The notes under the pieces are model-generated. The model was not told where the DNA came from. It worked only from the letters and a program-made list of their open reading frames with translations, and did no database searches. The position numbers and the translations under genes are program-made. Of a DNA stretch of 64,000 nt, positions 36,532 through 47,782 are shown in pieces. This DNA is from Phycicoccus sp. M110.8. Its GTDB lineage: Bacteria > Actinomycetota > Actinomycetes > Actinomycetales > Dermatophilaceae. The DNA is taken from NCBI RefSeq assembly GCF_032464895.1, contig NZ_JAWDIC010000001.1, positions 1,302,001 to 1,366,000 on the forward strand, given 5' to 3'. Numbering within the stretch: position 1 is the stretch's first letter; the number at the start of each line of letters is the position of its first letter.

Positions 36532-36954
36532 TCAGCTCGTGGGGGCCGCTTGTATGCCGAGCTCGCCCAGGAGCGTCGTGACCCGCCGCTTGACCTCGTC
36601 CCGGATGGGGCGCACGCCGTCGACGCCCTGGCCCGCGGGGTCCTCGAGCTCCCAGTCGAGGTAGCGCTTGCCGGGGTAGAACGGGCAGGCGTCCCCGCAT
36701 CCCATCGTGATCACGACGTCCGATGCCTGCACCGCCTCGGGCGTCAGGAGCTTCGGGGTCTCCCCGGCGATGTCGATGCCGTCCTCGAGCATGGCAGCAC
36801 GCACTGCCGGGTTGATGCTGTCGGCCGGGGCCGAACCGGCGGAGCGCACCTCCACCTGGCCGCCCGACAGGTGGGCCGTGTACGCGGCAGCCATCTGCGA
36901 GCGCCCCGCGTTGTGGACGCACACGAAGAGCACGGACGGTCGCTGGTCGCTCAT
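36532..36954 (-). CDS. arsC: Arsenate reductase, low-molecular-weight phosphatase type
   Basis: Reductase of 140 residues turning arsenate into arsenite for export. The P-loop is CVHNAGRS (C12, R18), the LMW-PTP signature. Two further cysteines, C86 and C90 (GCGDACPFYPG), fit the thioredoxin- or mycothiol-linked ArsC group, and KRYLDWELEDPAG contains the family's general-acid Asp. GAGGAG lies about nine bases before ATG 36954. The start overlaps the acr3 stop (ATGA), placing it third in the arsM-acr3-arsC operon. Confidence 0.93.
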   Translation of the reverse strand: MSDQRPSVLFVCVHNAGRSQMAAAYTAHLSGGQVEVRSAGSAPADSINPAVRAAMLEDGIDIAGETPKLLTPEAVQASDVVITMGCGDACPFYPGKRYLDWELEDPAGQGVDGVRPIRDEVKRRVTTLLGELGIQAAPTS

Positions 36955-38048
36955 CGGAGGGACTCCTCGGGTGTGGCGTGGGGGTAACGGTTCCTCAGGG
37001 CGAGACTGACGTAGACGAGCCCGACCAGGACCGGGACCTCGATCAGGGGGCCCACGACACCGGCCAGCGCCTGCCCGGAGGTGACGCCGAAGGTGGCGAT
37101 CGCGACGGCGATGGCGAGCTCGAAGTTGTTGCCGGCGGCGGTGAAGGCGAGCGTCGTGGTGCGCTCGTAGGTGAGGCCCAGGGCCTTGCCCAGCAGGTAG
37201 CCGCCACCCCACATCAGCGCGAAGTACGCCAGCAGGGGCAGCGCGATCCGGGCCACGTCGAGCGGCCGGCTGGTGATCTGCTCCCCCTGCAGGGCGAACA
37301 GGACCACGATGGTGAACAGCAGGCCGTACAGCGCCCACGGGCCGACCCGGGGCAGGAACGAGTGCTCGTAGCGGTCCCGGCCGACGCGGCGCTCCCCGAG
37401 CCGACGGCTGAGGTAGCCGGCGAGCAGGGGGATGCCCAGGAAGACGAGCACGCTCTTGGCGATCTGCCACGGTGAGACGTCCAGGCTCGACCGGTCGAGC
37501 CCGAGCCAGCCCGGCAGCACGGAGAGGTAGAACCACCCGAGGGCGGCGAACGCGACGACCTGGAACAGCGAGTTGAGGGCGACGAGCACCGCCGCGGCCT
37601 CGCGGTCGCCACACGCCAGGTCGTTCCAGATGATGACCATCGCGATGCACCGGGCGAGGCCCACGATGACCAGGCCGGTGCGGTACTCCGGCAGGTCGGG
37701 CAGCAGCAGCCACGCCAGGGTGAACATGAGGGCGGGGCCGACCAGCCAGTTCAGGACCAGGCTGGAGACGAGCATCCGCCGGTCGGCCGTCACCGTGTCG
37801 AGCCGGTCGTAGCGGACCTTCGCCAGCACCGGGTACATCATCACGAGCAGCCCGATCGCGATCGGCAGGGAGACACCGTCGACCTGCACGGCGGTCAGGG
37901 CTCCGGCGAGCCCGGGGACGAGGCGACCCAGGGCCAGGCCGGCCGCCATCGCGGCGAGGATCCACACCGGCAGGAACCTGTCGAGCGTGGAGAGCCGAGC
38001 CGCCACCGCGGACTGGGGGCGGTTCGTGGTGGGCGTGGGAGCGGTCAC
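36951..38048 (-). CDS. acr3: Arsenite efflux transporter, ACR3 family
   Basis: Membrane exporter of 365 residues with about ten helices (BART superfamily). Characteristic blocks are GLARCIAMVIIWNDLACGD, with the Cys essential in ACR3 proteins, NSLFQVVAFAALGWFYL and FTAAGNNFELAIAVAIATFG. It removes As(III) by proton exchange. It is translationally coupled on both sides: GTG 38048 overlaps the arsM stop and its own stop overlaps the arsC start. Confidence 0.95.
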   Translation of the reverse strand: MTAPTPTTNRPQSAVAARLSTLDRFLPVWILAAMAAGLALGRLVPGLAGALTAVQVDGVSLPIAIGLLVMMYPVLAKVRYDRLDTVTADRRMLVSSLVLNWLVGPALMFTLAWLLLPDLPEYRTGLVIVGLARCIAMVIIWNDLACGDREAAAVLVALNSLFQVVAFAALGWFYLSVLPGWLGLDRSSLDVSPWQIAKSVLVFLGIPLLAGYLSRRLGERRVGRDRYEHSFLPRVGPWALYGLLFTIVVLFALQGEQITSRPLDVARIALPLLAYFALMWGGGYLLGKALGLTYERTTTLAFTAAGNNFELAIAVAIATFGVTSGQALAGVVGPLIEVPVLVGLVYVSLALRNRYPHATPEESLR

Positions 38049-38935
38049 GGCTTGCGCGCCCGCACGAACGCACTGGCGAAGGCACCGTCGAGCGCGGCGA
38101 CCAGCTCGGGCAGCGCCATGCCCTCCGGCAGCTCGGCGACGTCGGTCACCTCGGCCATCGCCTCGAGGTCGTCACGCGAGTACTCCCGCGTCACCTCGAC
38201 CGAGGCGTCCTCGAAACCGGCAGCGGTGAGCTTCTCGACGAACTCGTGGTCACGCAGGGCGCCGGAGATGCAGCCGGTCCACAGCCGCACCACCCCGCGC
38301 AGCTCCTGCGGGATGTCGCGCAGGAGCACGATGTCGGACACCGCGAACCGGCCCTCCGGTCGCAGCACGCGGTACGCCTCCCGCAGGACCGTGTCCTTGT
38401 CCGGGGAGAGGTTGATGACGCAGTTGGAGATCACCACGTCGACCGACGCGTCCGGCAGCGGCACGTCCTCGATGGTGCCCTTGACGAAGCGTGCGTTCTC
38501 GATCCCCGACTCGGCCTGGTTGCGGCGCGCCAGCTCGAGCATCTCGTCGGTCATGTCGAGTCCGTATGCCGTGCCGCCCGGGGCGACGCGACGGGCGGAC
38601 AGCAGGACGTCGAGACCTCCCCCGGAGCCCAGGTCGAGGACGTCCTCACCGGGGCGCAGCTCGGCCAGGGCGGTCGGGTTGCCGCATCCCAGTGAGGCGG
38701 CGAGGGCGGTGTCGGACGGGGCCTGCGTCCCCTCGTACAGGTTGGAGCTGATCGGGTCGACGGCCGTCGCGGCGGACCCGCAGCAGCCGCCTCCGCCGCA
38801 GCAGCCCGACTCCGACCGGCCGGTGAGCAGGCTGGTCGCCGACGCGGCATACCGCTCCCGCACCGCCTCACGGACCTGCTGCTCGTCCATCCGCTCGGGT
38901 GCTCCCTGCTCGGTCGCCTTCTGGTCGGTCGCCAT
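38045..38935 (-). CDS. arsM: Arsenite S-adenosylmethionine methyltransferase
   Basis: Methyltransferase of 296 residues converting As(III) to methylated arsenicals. The SAM motif is VLDLGSGGGLDVLLSAR. Arsenic-binding cysteines are expected in the N-terminal CCGGGGCC cluster (C45, C46, C51, C52), in SLGCGNPTAL, in ISNCVINLSPDK and in LWTGCISGA, all typical of ArsM. AAGGAG lies eight bases before ATG 38935. It is first in the operon, facing the divergent arsR with the operator between them. Confidence 0.94.
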   Translation of the reverse strand: MATDQKATEQGAPERMDEQQVREAVRERYAASATSLLTGRSESGCCGGGGCCGSAATAVDPISSNLYEGTQAPSDTALAASLGCGNPTALAELRPGEDVLDLGSGGGLDVLLSARRVAPGGTAYGLDMTDEMLELARRNQAESGIENARFVKGTIEDVPLPDASVDVVISNCVINLSPDKDTVLREAYRVLRPEGRFAVSDIVLLRDIPQELRGVVRLWTGCISGALRDHEFVEKLTAAGFEDASVEVTREYSRDDLEAMAEVTDVAELPEGMALPELVAALDGAFASAFVRARKP

Positions 38936-38950
38936 GACGCGCTCCTTGGT

Positions 38951-39003
38951 TTGACGATTGTCGAATCAGCGTCAGCATGGTCCTTTGATTCGACATCTGT
39001 CAA
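38951..39003. promoter_or_regulatory. ArsR operator: two 18-bp arms between arsM and arsR
   Basis: TTGACGATTGTCGAATCA (38951-38968) and TGATTCGACATCTGTCAA (38986-39003) are near-perfect inverted copies separated by 17 bases. Each arm is itself an imperfect palindrome (TTGAC...GTCGAA). They flank the divergent start sites, so an ArsR dimer on each arm would repress both directions. Confidence 0.8.
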
Positions 39004-39012
39004 GATAGTGGC

Positions 39013-39354
39013 ATGGCCGTTCTCGAGTCAGAGCCGAAGGTCCGTGAGGCCAGCTGCTGCGGCATGGCCACCTCCCCCGTGACGGCTGCGGATGCCGAGC
39101 GCCTGGCGCCCATGTTCAAGGCCCTCGGCGACCCGGTCCGGCTGCAGATGGTGTCGATGATCGCGGCGCGGCCCGAGCTGTGCGTCTGCGAGATCACGCC
39201 TGCGTTCGACCTGTCGTCGGGGACGATCTCGCACCACCTCAGGACGCTGCGGGAGGCGGGGCTCGTGGACTGCGAGCGACGCGGCACCTTCGTCTACTAC
39301 TGGATCCGCCCCGAGGCCCTCGAGGCCTTGTCGGCACTGCTGTCTGCAGCCTGA
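39013..39354 (+). CDS. arsR: Arsenic-responsive repressor ArsR
   Basis: Winged-helix repressor of 113 residues. The As(III) sensor CxC lies in ELCVCEI (C57, C59), and an additional Cys pair (C15, C16) near the N-terminus may complete the site. The recognition helix is SSGTISHHLRTLREAGLV. Arsenite binding should release it from the double operator immediately upstream and induce arsM-acr3-arsC. CAAGAT lies six bases before ATG 39013, so its own mRNA is probably leaderless and self-repressed. Confidence 0.95.
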   Translation: MAVLESEPKVREASCCGMATSPVTAADAERLAPMFKALGDPVRLQMVSMIAARPELCVCEITPAFDLSSGTISHHLRTLREAGLVDCERRGTFVYYWIRPEALEALSALLSAA

Positions 39355-39439
39355 CCCCCGCGGCCCGGCCTCCGCGGACCGGCCCAGTCCGGGGCTTTCG
39401 GCCCCTTGCCACGCCCAGCACGGGGAGCAGGCTGGGTCC

Positions 39440-40330
39440 ATGGACACCAAGGCCCTCCCTCCGCGCCCGTCGGCCGACGAGCTGCTGGACGCCCTCGGGC
39501 ACGCCGTGATCGCGACGGACACGCAGGGCACGGTGCTGTCCTGGAACGGCGCCGCAGAGCAGCTGTACGGCTGGCCCGCCGCGGAGGCCGTCGGACGCGA
39601 CATCGCAGAGGTCACCGTGCCGGAGCTCTCCAGGAAGGCCGCCGAGGAGATCATGACCGCCCTGCGGGACGGCCGTTCGTGGTCCGGCGGGTTCCCGGTC
39701 CGCAACCGCAGCGGCGCCGTGCTGCACGCGCTGGTCACCGACAGCGGCGTGTACCGCGACGGGAAGCTGATCGGCATCGTCGGCGCCTCCCTCAACCTCG
39801 GCGACGCCGTCCGGCACCTGATGGAGCGCTCCAGCGACGCCGCCGTCCTGCTCGACGCGAACCACCTCGTCAGCTACGCCAGCCCAGCGGTCGCCACCCT
39901 CTTCGGCTGGGCGGTCGACGAGGTCATGGGCACACCGCTGACCGACCGCATCCACCCCGAGGACCACCACGCCTTCGGGGAGCTGCTGGCCACCGACCCA
40001 CCCCGGGCGGAGCGGATCGGTGAGCTCCGGGTCCGCACCGACGGGGCCTGGACCTGGGTGGAGGTGGCGGTGACCGACCTCTACGCGCAGCCCGGACCGC
40101 AGGGCCAGGTGTGCAACATCCGGCGCAGCGAGCGCCTGACCCGCCTCGAGGAGCGAGAGCGCATCCTCGAGGCAGTCCACTCCGAGGTGCTCCAGGACCT
40201 CTTCGCGGCGGCACTCGAGCTCGACCGCGCGCTGGCGCACGCCCCGTCCTCGAGCGCCGTGCGGATCCACGGCGCGCGCGACGCCGTGGGCCGAGCCATG
40301 CGGACCCTCCGCGAGGTCGTCAAGCCCTAG
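39440..40330 (+). CDS. Double-PAS protein with a lone HisKA_3-like helix pair
   Basis: Sensor-like protein of 296 residues without transmembrane segments. Two PAS domains are visible: residues about 15-120 (VIATDTQGTVLSWNGAAEQLYGW) and 130-230 (AVLLDANHLVSYASPAVATLFGW). The C-terminus (ERERILEAVHSEVLQDLFAAALELDRALA) resembles the dimerisation/phosphoacceptor helix of HisKA_3 kinases, including the His. The ATPase domain is absent and the gene ends normally. CAGGCT lies six bases before ATG 39440. It could be a kinase remnant, a phosphorelay partner or an oligomeric sensor. Confidence 0.85.
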   Translation: MDTKALPPRPSADELLDALGHAVIATDTQGTVLSWNGAAEQLYGWPAAEAVGRDIAEVTVPELSRKAAEEIMTALRDGRSWSGGFPVRNRSGAVLHALVTDSGVYRDGKLIGIVGASLNLGDAVRHLMERSSDAAVLLDANHLVSYASPAVATLFGWAVDEVMGTPLTDRIHPEDHHAFGELLATDPPRAERIGELRVRTDGAWTWVEVAVTDLYAQPGPQGQVCNIRRSERLTRLEERERILEAVHSEVLQDLFAAALELDRALAHAPSSSAVRIHGARDAVGRAMRTLREVVKP

Positions 40331-40345
40331 AGCCGCTGGTCAGAG

Positions 40346-40418
40346 AGCCGGCGATGGGACTCGAACCCACAACCCCCTGTTTACAAGACAGGTGCGCTAC
40401 CGATTGCGCCACACCGGC
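40346..40418 (-). tRNA. tRNA-Thr (TGT)
   Basis: On the minus strand the 73-base cloverleaf starts GCCGGTG and ends CGCCGGCT. The anticodon loop CTTGTAA gives TGT (Thr), and the T-arm is GGGTTCGAGTCCC. CCA is not encoded. All four stems pair. Confidence 0.95.
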
Positions 40419-40477
40419 GTGCCCGCGAGGCGGACGGCGACGATCGTACCGGCGACACGGCATACCCACCGCACACG

Positions 40478-40512
40478 CCAGCGGGCCCGCGCACGAGGCG
40501 CGGGCCCGCTGG
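40478..40512 (-). terminator. Hairpin terminator of the rpf-like gene
   Basis: A perfect 15-bp stem (CCAGCGGGCCCGCGC / GCGCGGGCCCGCTGG) with a 5-base loop lies 44 bases downstream of the rpf-like stop, between it and the tRNA. No U-run. Confidence 0.75.
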
Positions 40513-40555
40513 TGGGCACTGCACGACCGTCCCACCCACGAGGCGGGACCGTGGC

Positions 40556-41566
<1,011 letters not shown>

Positions 41567-41607
41567 TCACAAGCCCGTGACGACATATCAGCCGAACGGC
41601 TGAGGAC

Positions 41608-43086
41608 TTATCTGGACCGCACGCGCCTTTTCTGGACAATTCGCCGGTCGAAAGGGGCTCCCAGGTAGTCCCCGAGGACGGTCCCGGCGGCGATCGCCAG
41701 CAACACGGCCATCGCGCCGAGCAGTGTCGTGAGACCTCCCTGCAGGGACAGCGTGCCGGAGTCGACCTTCGAGCCGTTGACCATCTCGTAGAGCCCGCGG
41801 AAGATCGCCAGGCCGGGCAGCAGGCCGTACGACGCCGGCACGACGAGCACCATCGCGGGTGCGCGCAGCCACTGTCCCAGCACCCGGCCGAGCGCCCCCA
41901 GGACCGTCGCCGCCGCGCCTGCCGCGGCCAGCGGCCCGAGCCCGTCCACCTTGCTGACGAGCAGCGAGAGGATCGCGGCCACGGCGCACAGCAACCCGGC
42001 CCAGACGACCAGGCCCCGCCGGCTGCGCAGCGACAGCGCCCCGGCCAGGCCGACCACGAAGGCGCCGGCGACCGCGGTGACGACAGGGGCGGAGTACTGC
42101 CGGGTGGAGACGATGGAGGGGTTCACCAGCCGCAGGTCGAGGGCGTGCGTGATCGCAAGGGTGACGGCAAGCCCGGTGGCCACCCCGAGGATGATGCCGG
42201 CGGTCGTGAGGAACACGCCGAACATGCGACCGGCACCGGTCACCGAGTAGCCGGAGATGGCGTCCTCGAAGGCCGACGCGACCGTGCGCCCCGGCAGGAG
42301 CACGGTGATGCCACCGGCCACGACGTACGCGAACTCGGTCGACGAGACCGGCACCCAGCCGACCGCACCCAGGCTGAAGGCCGCCCACGCCACCGCCGTC
42401 GCGAGGAACCCGCCGACCGCGCACTGGTAGAAGTCCGGGAGGCCCGCGCGCCCCAGCGAGCGGGCGGCATACCCCACGAGCAGGCCCGCTCCCCCGGCCA
42501 CGACGGCGGCCGTCGGCCCGGCACCGAGCATCACGGCGATGGCGGCGGCCAGGACGCCGAGCGCGCCACGCACGGCCCACCGTGGCCAGAACCGCGGGGC
42601 CCGCCGGATCTCGCGCAGCCTTGCAGCGGCTGCCTCGCGGTCGTAGCTGCCGGCCACGAGGTTCTCCACGAACTCGTGCACCGCCGCCAGCCGGGCGAAG
42701 TCGCGGGTGGAGGACCGGACCACGCGCAGCATGGTCAGCGGCACCCCGGACGGGGACGTGCACTGCACCAGGAGCGACTGCAGGGTGATGTCGACCTCGA
42801 GGTTGTCGAGCCCGGCGGCCGCGGCGACCGCCACGACGGAGGCCTCCACCTGGGGCGCCCCGGCGCCGCAGCGCAGCATCAGCTCGCCGACCCGCAGGGC
42901 CAGGTCGAGCGACGCACGCGCCTCGCGCTCCTCGGCGACCGCCTGGCGCACCCGGGCGTTGCGGTAGGGCGTGTGGCGCAACGAGTCGACCATCGAGACG
43001 GTCTCGGTGACCTCCTCGCCCCGCCAAATCCGGCTGTGCCGCAGCGCAGGTCGGCGTGGCCGCGCCGGACGTGTCCCCTCGGTCAT
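41608..43086 (-). CDS. Threonine/serine exporter family protein (ThrE-like)
   Basis: Membrane protein of 492 residues. The N-terminal soluble domain (about 45-170, ASLDLALRVGELMLRCGAGAPQVEASV) matches ThrE/DUF1212, followed by about ten helices in two blocks: five with AVRGALGVLAAAIAVMLGAGPTAA, then a DUF3815-like block. Homologues export threonine, serine or small dipeptides. ATG 43086 shares one base with the upstream kinase stop (TGATG), so the exporter is co-translated with a Ser/Thr kinase. Confidence 0.87.
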   Translation of the reverse strand: MTEGTRPARPRRPALRHSRIWRGEEVTETVSMVDSLRHTPYRNARVRQAVAEEREARASLDLALRVGELMLRCGAGAPQVEASVVAVAAAAGLDNLEVDITLQSLLVQCTSPSGVPLTMLRVVRSSTRDFARLAAVHEFVENLVAGSYDREAAAARLREIRRAPRFWPRWAVRGALGVLAAAIAVMLGAGPTAAVVAGGAGLLVGYAARSLGRAGLPDFYQCAVGGFLATAVAWAAFSLGAVGWVPVSSTEFAYVVAGGITVLLPGRTVASAFEDAISGYSVTGAGRMFGVFLTTAGIILGVATGLAVTLAITHALDLRLVNPSIVSTRQYSAPVVTAVAGAFVVGLAGALSLRSRRGLVVWAGLLCAVAAILSLLVSKVDGLGPLAAAGAAATVLGALGRVLGQWLRAPAMVLVVPASYGLLPGLAIFRGLYEMVNGSKVDSGTLSLQGGLTTLLGAMAVLLAIAAGTVLGDYLGAPFDRRIVQKRRVRSR

Positions 43087-44843
43087 CAGCGGAGCGCGAC
43101 CCCGCTCGGCAGCAGCCCGGCCGGCGACTGCGTGGGCCACCAGTCGGGCTGGCCCGCGTGCTGCAGGCTCCACAGCGCGCACCCGGCCGCGACGACGAGC
43201 GACAGGGCGACGACCACCTGTGCGGCCCGGGGACCCCGGCTGACGCCGCGGACGATGCTGCGCGAGCCGCGGCGCAGGCCTGAGCCGCCGGGACCCCACC
43301 ACGCCATGAGGGCCGCGAGCGCACCCCCGACCGCGAGGGGCAGGGCCGCCTGCGGCTGGGGCGAACCGCCCACGACGGCAACGGTCGCGAGCGCGGCGCT
43401 GAACACGGCGCACACCCCCACCACGAGCGGCAGCAGGGCGCTGACGACCGTCGCCACGGCGCCGACCACGAGGTGCCACGGGCTGGCCACGACCGCGATC
43501 GGCACGTCGGACCGGCGGCGCCCGTGGTGGTAGCGGCGGACGACGAGCGAGGTGACGGACCGGTCCGCGGTCCGGGCGGCCCACGACCAGAGGAGCGCGA
43601 CGACCCCGGCGACCACCGGGAAGACCGCGGTCGCCGCGACGACGGCGAGGAGCAGGGCCAGCAGGGTTCCCGTGCGCTGGGGACGGTCGATGCGGGGGTC
43701 CGGCTCACCCGGGCCGCCCTGCCAGGCGGCCTGCCAGTCCGAGACCTCCTGGTCGTCCTCCCACGGCACGAGCTCGCCCGGCTCGTCCCAGGCCTGCTGC
43801 TGGGCGACCTGCCCCTGGTACCACTGGCCCGCGGGCTGCGCCGGCGGCTGGAAGCGGGGAGCGGCAGCCGGTTCGCCCGGCGACCCCGCCGCGGCCCCGG
43901 GCACGGCCGCACCCGGACCGACCTCGGGGCGTTCCCAGCGCGCCGTCGGGCGCTGCTCGAGCACCTGTGTGCCCCGGACCGGCTCGGGCAGGGCCTCGGT
44001 GACCGGCTGGCCGGAGGCGTACCGCTCGAGCGCGTCCAGGACCTCGTCGATGTCGGGGCGCTCGCGCGGCACGGGCGAGAGGGCGGCGTGCAGCAGGGGC
44101 GCCAGCCGCGGGTCCACACCGGTGAGGTCGGCCTCGCCCCGGCTCACCCGCGACAGGACGAGGTCCATCGGCCCGCGCCCGAACGGCGGGGCGCCGCTCG
44201 CGGCGAACGCCAGGGTGGCCGCCCAGCCCCACCAGTCGGTGGCCTCGGTCACCGGGGCACCCTCGACCACCTCGGGCGAGAGGTACCCGGGCGTGCCCAT
44301 GACGAGCCCGGTCATCGTGATGCGGACGTCGTCGGCCACGTGGGCGATCCCGAAGTCGATGAGGACCGGCTCGTCGTCGAGCATGAGGACGTTGCCCGGC
44401 TTGAGGTCGCGGTGGATGACGTCGGCCGAGTGGATCGCGTCGAGCGCCTCGGCCAGGCCGCGGCCGAGCTGCAGCAGCTGCTCGCCCCGCACCGGTCCGT
44501 GCTCCTTGACGACCTCGTCGAGCGGGGGCCCCGGCACGTAGCGCGTGACGAGGAACGGCCGCTCGCCGTCGAGGTCGGCGTCGATGACCGTCGCCACCCG
44601 CGGGTCCTCGATCCGTCGCAGCACGTCGACCTCGCGGGCCAGCCGGGCCCGGGCGTCGCGGTCGTGCGCGACGTGCGGGCGCAGCAGCTTGAGGGCCACC
44701 GCCCTGCCGTGGGGGTCCAGCGCGAGGTGTACGACGCCCATGCCGCCCTCGCCGAGCTGGGAGATGACGCGGTAGGGGCCGATGCGGGTCTGGTCGGGCA
44801 GCCCGCGGCCGCCGTCGCTCCCCTGGATGGCCTCGGTGGTCAC
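43086..44843 (-). CDS. Serine/threonine protein kinase (PknB-type) with membrane C-terminus
   Basis: Kinase of 585 residues. The catalytic domain covers residues about 20-280: glycine loop LGEGGMGVV, K52, HRDLKPGN (D146), IDFGIAH (D163) and TPGYLSPE. A Pro/Gln-rich cytoplasmic linker (about 300-395) leads to five or so hydrophobic segments and short loops, not the extracellular PASTA repeats of PknB. TACCGT lies exactly six bases before GTG 44843, a leaderless pattern; the overlapping GGGAGG is too close to serve as a ribosome site. The stop overlaps the ThrE-like gene, which may be a target. Confidence 0.92.
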   Translation of the reverse strand: MTTEAIQGSDGGRGLPDQTRIGPYRVISQLGEGGMGVVHLALDPHGRAVALKLLRPHVAHDRDARARLAREVDVLRRIEDPRVATVIDADLDGERPFLVTRYVPGPPLDEVVKEHGPVRGEQLLQLGRGLAEALDAIHSADVIHRDLKPGNVLMLDDEPVLIDFGIAHVADDVRITMTGLVMGTPGYLSPEVVEGAPVTEATDWWGWAATLAFAASGAPPFGRGPMDLVLSRVSRGEADLTGVDPRLAPLLHAALSPVPRERPDIDEVLDALERYASGQPVTEALPEPVRGTQVLEQRPTARWERPEVGPGAAVPGAAAGSPGEPAAAPRFQPPAQPAGQWYQGQVAQQQAWDEPGELVPWEDDQEVSDWQAAWQGGPGEPDPRIDRPQRTGTLLALLLAVVAATAVFPVVAGVVALLWSWAARTADRSVTSLVVRRYHHGRRRSDVPIAVVASPWHLVVGAVATVVSALLPLVVGVCAVFSAALATVAVVGGSPQPQAALPLAVGGALAALMAWWGPGGSGLRRGSRSIVRGVSRGPRAAQVVVALSLVVAAGCALWSLQHAGQPDWWPTQSPAGLLPSGVALR

Positions 44844-44902
44844 CTCCCTACGGTAAGGGACCGGGCGGGAGGTTTCGGTGAGGCTGCGACCCGGGTGCTG
44901 GG

Positions 44903-45331
44903 CTACTGCTGGATGTACCCGACCAGCTGGTCGCGCTCGGCCTGCAGCTCGTCGATCCGGTTCTTGACGATGTCGCCGATGCTGACGATGGCGTGCAGCC
45001 GGCCGTCGACGACCACGGGCACGTGCCGGATGCGCTTGTCGGTCATCGTGCGCGCGAGCTCCTCGATGGGGGTGTCGGGGTCGCAGGTGGTGACGTCGGC
45101 GGTCATGATCGAGGAGATCGCTGCCTTGACGACGTCCGGGCCGTCGCTGTGCAGGTGCCGCACGACGTCGCGCTCGCTCACGATGCCGGCGACGGACTGG
45201 CCGTCCTCGCTCACGACGACGGCACCGATGCGGTGGTCGGCGAGGAGCCGGAGCAGCCGCTCCACGGTCTCGTCGGGACGGACGGTGACGACCTCGTCAC
45301 CCTTGCGGCGCACCACATCCGAGATCCTCAT
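44903..45331 (-). CDS. CBS-domain pair protein
   Basis: Protein of 142 residues made of two CBS domains (about 8-62 and 72-125), with SERDVVRHL and IRHVPVVVDGRLHAIVSIGDIVKNRI, plus a short C-terminal helix. CBS pairs bind adenine nucleotides, often AMP, ATP or SAM, and sense energy state. No catalytic domain is attached. ATG 45331 has TACGGT six bases upstream, indicating a leaderless message. The gene is divergent from otsA. Confidence 0.88.
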   Translation of the reverse strand: MRISDVVRRKGDEVVTVRPDETVERLLRLLADHRIGAVVVSEDGQSVAGIVSERDVVRHLHSDGPDVVKAAISSIMTADVTTCDPDTPIEELARTMTDKRIRHVPVVVDGRLHAIVSIGDIVKNRIDELQAERDQLVGYIQQ

Positions 45332-45422
45332 GCACAGACCGTAGACCCGCGCCACGAGCGACCGCTAGGGGAAGCCGCATAGGGTGGTCGCAGCCGATGA
45401 CGACCCCGTGGAGTTGAGTGCC

Positions 45423-46942
<1,520 letters not shown>

Positions 46943-46943
<1 letters not shown>

Positions 46944-47710
46944 TGGCCCTGCCCACCGCGGTCGCCGACGCCCTCGCCACCGCGGCGAGGGCGGGGTCGC
47001 TCGTCGTCGCCACCGACTTCGACGGCGTGCTCGCGCCGCTGGTCCTCGACCCGTCGACCTCGCGCCCCCTCCCGGGCACCGTGGAGTCCCTGCGGGCGCT
47101 GGCCGGGACGCCCGACACGTATGCCGCGGTGGTGAGCGGGCGCGACCTGGCCACCCTCGCCGCGCTGACCGGGATCGAGGACGCGGCAGTCACGCTGGTC
47201 GGCAGCCACGGCGCGGAGTCCAGCGACGAAGCCGCCGGCAGCGCCCTGGGCGAGGACGAGCGCGAGACGCTCGAGCGGCTCACCGTCGACCTCGAGCAGC
47301 TGCGCGAGGAGCTCCCTGACGTTCGCCTGGAGACCAAGCCCAGCGCGGTGGTCGCGCACACCCGGGGGATGGACGCCGACGCGGCGGCGCGCGCCGAGCA
47401 GTCGGTGCTCGAGGTCGCGGCCCGCCACGACGGGGTCCGCGTGATGCAGGGTAAGCACGTGGTGGAGATGAGCGTCCACGACGCCGACAAGGGGACGGCC
47501 CTCACCGGGCTGCGGGACCGGGTCGGCGCGGACGTCCTCGTCTACTTCGGCGACGACGTCACCGACGAGGACGTCTTCACCCGTCTGCGCGACGGCGACG
47601 TGGGCGTCAAGGTCGGCGACGGCGACACGGCCGCCGGCTGGCGGGTCGAGGAGCCACAGGACGTGGCGGACGCCCTGGCCCTGCTGGCCGACGTGCGCCG
47701 TTCGCGCTGA
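46943..47710 (+). CDS. otsB: Trehalose-6-phosphate phosphatase
   Basis: HAD-family phosphatase of 255 residues that releases trehalose. Motif I is VVATDFDGVLAPL (nucleophile Asp), with VVSGRDL (motif II), GKHVVEMSVHDADKGTAL (Lys motif) and VYFGDDVTDEDVF (motif IV). It starts inside the otsA stop (TGATG). Trehalose made here would protect against osmotic and desiccation stress. Confidence 0.94.
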
Positions 47711-47782
47711 GCCCGACGCCTCGCGGGTCGCGCCCTCGCACCGCCATCCGCGGCTCAGAGCCCCTGGCCCGTCACCCGCGGC

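Noticed and set aside
44843..44853. GGGAGG at the kinase start as a Shine-Dalgarno site pointing to a downstream start
   Set aside because: No start codon lies at suitable spacing downstream, while TACCGT is placed correctly for a leaderless GTG.
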